Source of the DNA: JBIOHJ01 sp044448905
Lineage (GTDB): Bacteria; Bacteroidota; Bacteroidia; AKYH767-A; OLB10
DNA: 28,670 bases
Reading direction: 5' to 3'
NCBI GenBank assembly: GCA_044448905.1
Contig: JBIOHJ010000026.1
Coordinates: 1-28,670 of the forward strand
Numbering within the stretch: the stretch's first letter is position 1; each line of letters opens with the position of its first letter. Position numbers and translations under genes: made by a program. This document shows, in pieces, positions 26,166 through 28,670 of the stretch. The notes under the pieces were generated by a model. It worked only from the letters and a program-made list of their open reading frames with translations, was not told the DNA's origin and searched no databases.

Positions 26166-26258
26166 AGCGATAACCAAACAACCTGTCCGTCTACTGACGG
26201 AAGTCCGATAGCTATCGGACCTTCTTTTTTTTATTTCTTTTAATCTAATGTTAGCGGC
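26166..26258 (-). repeat. Terminal cassette repeat 1 (half-conserved)
   Basis: The right part (26221-26258: CTTCTTTTTTTTATTTC, then TAATCTAATGTTAGCGGC) matches repeats 2 and 3. The left part does not: it ends in AGCGATAAC (26166-26174) but lacks the GAAGAAGGG arm and the central loop, and carries two unrelated short palindromes instead. It follows the last ORF of the array and borders the chromosomal response regulator gene. Confidence 0.6.
26203..26232 (+). terminator. Palindrome plus T run after the response regulator gene
   Basis: GTCCGATAGCTATCGGAC (26203-26220) is a perfect 18-bp palindrome followed by CTTCTTTTTTTT. A second hairpin (TCCGTC with GACGGA, 26186-26201) lies just before it. 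Together they probably terminate the kinase operon. Confidence 0.6.
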
Positions 26259-26304
26259 TGTGCTACTTTTCATTCGAAGGTATGTTTTGTCAGGTTTGGT
26301 TTTA

Positions 26305-26949
26305 CTAATTCGCTGATGCGTTTCGCTTGTTTTCGAGATAAACTCTATATAAAATATAGATGCATGCAGCAGTTATTACAACTATTCCAAACTGATTGTG
26401 ATACGCTGGATGGTCAGGTGGTTTTACCTTACCTAAAAAGGTTTTAATAATGAAGCAACTGATATTGAGTAAATGAAGAATTATGACAAAATAGAGGAGC
26501 TTATTCAGATATTTATAGTTCCAAAGAATGAATGGAATTATAATAATAGATATAAAAGTAATGAATCCATGCATAGTTCCACCGATATCTATCGGTCCAT
26601 CTAAATTAATTGACTCGCCATGGCTCCTGAAACGAAGAATGACAAATAATAAATGAATTAAGTGATTGAAGGTAAACAAGGTTATTAAAATCAGAAAAGA
26701 TTCCTTTTTCTTTTCATCATCATAAATTTTTTTGAGACCATAATAACCAACCATTAATAAGGTGACGAGAATAAGGACTGAAGATATTCTGGCTGCGATA
26801 CGAGCACATTTGTCAAAAATAAATTCTGATTGAATTGCAAAATAATTACTCTCATCAAATGTGCTTGTCCAAACTGCCCACAAGTAAATTAATATTTCTA
26901 TGCAACAAATAATTGCAATCAAAAGAGGTATTCTTTTTTTCGTCAACAT
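26305..26949 (-). CDS. Cassette gene 1: six-helix membrane protein of unknown function
   Basis: A 214-residue integral membrane protein I do not recognise. About six hydrophobic helices are seen: near 8-28, 53-73, 83-106, 125-146, 148-170 and 186-204. Short charged loops separate them, including DDEKKKES after helix 2. A loop RSHGESINLDGPIDIGGTMHG holds two histidines and two acidic residues, and HPAYHNQFG precedes the last helix. No known catalytic motif is evident. The ATG at 26949 lies 99 bases inside the cassette border, and the stop is about 46 bases before the terminal repeat core. Codon use is AT-rich, unlike the GC-richer housekeeping genes to the left. It is the last cassette of the array before the chromosome. 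Confidence 0.72.
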   Translation of the reverse strand: MLTKKRIPLLIAIICCIEILIYLWAVWTSTFDESNYFAIQSEFIFDKCARIAARISSVLILVTLLMVGYYGLKKIYDDEKKKESFLILITLFTFNHLIHLLFVILRFRSHGESINLDGPIDIGGTMHGFITFISIIIIPFILWNYKYLNKLLYFVIILHLLNISCFIIKTFLGKVKPPDHPAYHNQFGIVVITAACIYILYRVYLENKRNASAN

Positions 26950-27040
26950 ATGTAGTTTCGTTTGATTTACAGTTGTAACGAATTTATGTAACTTTTATTT
27001 CTTGCAGACATTTCAAAGTTCGCAGTGTCGCCCAAGCATT

Positions 27041-27216
27041 GCCGATAACGAAGAAGGGATTCCCGCTAAAAAGCGGGACAAGTGCCGAAGTAAAAAAAAG
27101 AAGGGTTTAGAAGCACTACTGTTCGTTTACCTACACTGTTTATTAGAAGCTCAACTCTTTGATTACCGAACAAAGCCCTTCTTTTTTTTATTTCTTTTAA
27201 TCTTGATGTTATCCGC
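27041..27216 (-). repeat. Cassette repeat 2
   Basis: It runs from GCCGATAAC (27041-27049) to GTTATCCGC (27208-27216). The arms GAAGTAAAAAAAAGAAGGG (27087-27105) and its complement at 27176-27194 pair, with one bulge near GGG. The middle (27106-27160) carries the conserved AGAAGCACTACTGTTCGTT and CACTGTTTATTAG. An extra hairpin CCCGCT-AAAA-AGCGGG (27062-27077 region) interrupts the left arm; the fourth repeat lacks it. Confidence 0.85.
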
Positions 27217-27232
27217 TGTTGTACTGTCCGGT

Positions 27233-27775
27233 TCATTTGACTCGTTTTTGTTTTAGCTCTCCCTGTATTGCCCTTATAATTTTTTCCGCATCATCCATTG
27301 GTTTCTTACCATAAGCATTGTATTTGTACTCGCGTCTTGAGTTTTGAGTAATTATCTGAAATGTATATTCAGTACCATCAAGCATTAACAATTCTTTACT
27401 CGTCAAATTTAATACATTCAATTTGTAAAGTTCTTCAATAAATGTTTCCCAATTCTTCTTTGGTTGTAGAGTATATTTGTTAGTAAGGTTAAAAATTTTT
27501 GTTGCTTCTTTCTTTTCATTTCGTTTATCAAACATGTATGATTCACCATACCATCCATCTTTCGACTTTGCAATAATGGTTAAGTCTTTATTGTAAGTCA
27601 TGGTCGGTCTCGTTATTAAAATAATTTGAAGTGAATCGCTGCCAGTTCTAACCCGTTCTGTCAATGTGGAATCAACTTGTTCAAATGTCTGTCCTAATAA
27701 GCAAAGAGGTTGTCCCAAAATCATCAACTTGAAATAAAGCAGGAAACTCATCATTGTCACACAAGGTTTATACAT
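27233..27775 (-). CDS. Cassette gene 2: exported or membrane-anchored protein of unknown function
   Basis: A 180-residue protein I do not recognise. Residues 8-30 are hydrophobic (MMSFLLYFKLMILGQPLCLLGQ), a likely signal peptide ending around LLGQ. The mature part alternates short strands and helices (LQIILITRPTMTYNKDLTIIAKS, GTEYTFQIITQNSRREYKYN) and ends basic (GELKQKRVK). The repeated aromatic-polar strands resemble small Bacteroidota lipocalin- or DUF-type exported proteins, but no family can be named. The ATG at 27775 lies 47 bases after the cassette border; a second ATG (27754) is possible. The stop is 17 bases from the repeat, as is usual for cassette genes. There is no promoter match upstream, so it may rely on read-through from the right. 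Confidence 0.7.
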   Translation of the reverse strand: MYKPCVTMMSFLLYFKLMILGQPLCLLGQTFEQVDSTLTERVRTGSDSLQIILITRPTMTYNKDLTIIAKSKDGWYGESYMFDKRNEKKEATKIFNLTNKYTLQPKKNWETFIEELYKLNVLNLTSKELLMLDGTEYTFQIITQNSRREYKYNAYGKKPMDDAEKIIRAIQGELKQKRVK

Positions 27776-27814
27776 TTCAAGTTAGCACTACAGTTTGTTC
27801 GTAGCGCAACAATA

Positions 27815-28008
27815 GCGGATAACGAAGAAGGGAGGGCAGCAAGCCTGCGGCTTGATGAGCCAGCCCGTGTAAAGAGAAGTAAAAAAAAGAAGGGATTAGA
27901 AGCACTACTGTTCGTTAATCTGCACTGTTTGTTAGTCTCGCCTTAGGCGAGATGTTTACCTCTCAAAGCCCTTCTTTTTTTTATTTCTTTTAATCTAATG
28001 TTATCGGC
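27815..28008 (-). repeat. Cassette repeat 3
   Basis: It runs from GCGGATAAC (27815-27823) to GTTATCGGC (28000-28008). It shares both arms and the loop core with repeat 2. It differs by two inserted hairpins: CAAGCC-TGC-GGCTTG in the left arm (27841-27855) and CTCGCC-TTA-GGCGAG in the loop (27937-27951). Confidence 0.85.
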
Positions 28009-28010
28009 AG

Positions 28011-28610
28011 TTAATCCGTCCACCAGCTTTCCACACAAATATTTTGAAGTGTATCAAAACTAACAATTACATGAGACAATATAACGATATCATCACCATA
28101 TTTTTTTTCAAAGAAGTATGTCATAAAACTATTTGTTCTTTCATCTGGCTTACCAAGTAGGTGTTCTATTTCAACGGGTGTTTTATTTATTAGAAGGCTA
28201 TCCTTCATGGCTAAAAGGCTTTCTACCATTTTAGACCTTCCCTTAAAATCTTCTTTTAGCCATTTTGCAGAATTAAATATTGCCCGTTCAAGTAAAACAG
28301 TATCATTTTCTGAAATTGATTCAAAAGTCATTTTTATCGTCTCGTATCCCTCTTTACTAAAATAAAGCTCTAAGTCAGGGCAATGTCTCAATCCCCCTGA
28401 GATGCCGTGATAGCTAAAGTTCCCCTTTTCGCCTGTATATGTTCTCCGTGAATAAGAATTGTTAGCGTCTTCCTTCTCATATTTTCCCAAAGCAACTTTC
28501 GCAATAGGTTGCTCTGTTTCTTTATCAAGAACAACTCCTGTTGCTTCTTGAATACAGTCACATCCAGAAATAAATAGTGACAGAAATAAAAATACGATAT
28601 GCTGTCTCAT
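28011..28610 (-). CDS. Cassette gene 3: lipoprotein with carboxypeptidase-regulatory-like domain
   Basis: A 199-residue protein. The leader ends in the lipobox LFISGC, so Cys17 should be lipidated. Residues 22-105 (EATGVVLDKETEQPIAKVALGKYE, YTGEKGNFSYHGISGG, LELYFSKEGYETIKMTFESI) form a CarboxypepD_reg-like beta-sandwich, as in TonB-dependent receptor plugs and surface lipoproteins. The rest is helical with a short conserved-looking tail (EHLLGKPDERTNSFMTYFFEKKYG) resembling SmpA/OmlA-type hydrophobic-pocket segments. The function is unknown; placement at the inner face of the outer membrane or on the surface is likely. The ATG is only 15 bases from the cassette border, and the stop codon TAA falls inside the complementary 15-base end, so the cassette is packed very tightly. 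Confidence 0.78.
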   Translation of the reverse strand: MRQHIVFLFLSLFISGCDCIQEATGVVLDKETEQPIAKVALGKYEKEDANNSYSRRTYTGEKGNFSYHGISGGLRHCPDLELYFSKEGYETIKMTFESISENDTVLLERAIFNSAKWLKEDFKGRSKMVESLLAMKDSLLINKTPVEIEHLLGKPDERTNSFMTYFFEKKYGDDIVILSHVIVSFDTLQNICVESWWTD

Positions 28611-28616
28611 TTAATT

Positions 28617-28670
28617 GCCGATAACGAAGAAGGGATTAAAGAAGTAAAAAAAAGAAGGGTTTAGAAGCAC
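28617..28670 (-). repeat. Cassette repeat 4 (cut by window end)
   Basis: It begins GCCGATAACGAAGAAGGG, then ATTAAAGAAGTAAAA and the GAAGGGTTTAGAAGCAC that opens the loop. It lacks any hairpin insertion in the left arm, so it shows the plain form of the repeat. Confidence 0.8.

Larger units (their letters stand above)
26166..28670 (-). mobile_element. Integron-like cassette array (left part; continues past the window)
   Basis: Three units of about 875, 774 and 802 bp (26174-27048, 27049-27822, 27823-28624). Each holds one leftward ORF followed by a long imperfect palindromic repeat; a fourth repeat is cut by the right edge. Unit borders are set at G/TT inside the repeat ends. Within each unit the start and the reverse complement of the end agree over 15 positions, except a constant mismatch at position 11, plus two more mismatches in the leftmost unit. 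They differ between units (GTTATCGGCAATTAA, GTTATCCGCTATTGT, GTTATCGGCAATGCT). This is what integron-type excision and insertion predicts. No recombinase is in view; by integron polarity it would be to the right. Confidence 0.6.

Noticed and set aside
27002..27256. Plus-strand ORF across repeat 2, with SKKKKGLEALLF-type peptide
   Set aside because: It is a translation of the repeat itself, starts at a TTG and runs into the tail of the opposite-strand cassette gene. The same peptide appears across repeat 3 (27710-27946), showing repeat similarity, not coding.
26166..28670. Simple MITE insertions between ordinary genes
   Set aside because: MITEs would show matching direct duplications at the two flanks of each repeat. 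Instead the sequences outside each repeat differ, while the two ends of each gene unit match as inverted copies.

Overview
The window looks like chromosomal DNA of an AT-rich, probably uncultured member of the Bacteroidota. Eight genes encode secreted proteins ending in a type A C-terminal sorting domain of the type IX secretion system (FPNP/YPNP motif, then a short beta-rich tail). Clear -7 elements follow the Bacteroidota consensus TAnnTTTG. Start codons lack Shine-Dalgarno sequences, and an isoprenoid dxr gene sits next to a single site-2 protease. No rRNA or tRNA gene, transposase or integrase is visible.

Layout. 1-9.7 kb is mostly housekeeping: the 5' part of a FadL-like outer membrane transporter, L-2-hydroxyglutarate oxidase, a secreted glutathione peroxidase with a sorting domain, a radical SAM/SPASM protein, a YdjM-like membrane hydrolase, a TadA-type deaminase, two paralogous small beta-barrel proteins each closed by a terminator, dxr and rseP. 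9.7-23.1 kb is a cell-surface block: an unknown exported protein, then seven sorting-domain proteins. Three of these carry exactly seven ~60-residue propeller-like repeats, and two share leader and tail but differ in passenger length. The block also holds an unknown cytoplasmic protein and a 21-bp tandem repeat array lying between divergent genes. 23.3-26.2 kb is a sensor histidine kinase with its single-domain response regulator.

26.2 kb to the right edge is the most unusual part. Three short genes of unknown function all point left. They are separated by ~175-195-bp imperfect palindromic repeats, and a fourth copy is cut by the window end. The two ends of each ~0.8-kb unit are complementary to each other over 15 positions, while differing from the neighbouring unit. 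That is the pattern left by integron-type cassette exchange at a G/TT site: in the excised circle a cassette's own 5' end completes its own recombination site. The core does not fit the classical GTTRRRY box and the pairing is longer than in attC. I read it as an integron-like cassette array, possibly with a divergent recombinase encoded to the right of the window. The left end of the array (a degenerate terminal repeat) abuts the response regulator gene.

Functionally, the surface block depends on type IX secretion machinery encoded elsewhere. The cassette genes encode a membrane protein, an exported or membrane-anchored protein and a lipoprotein, so the array too seems to supply envelope functions.
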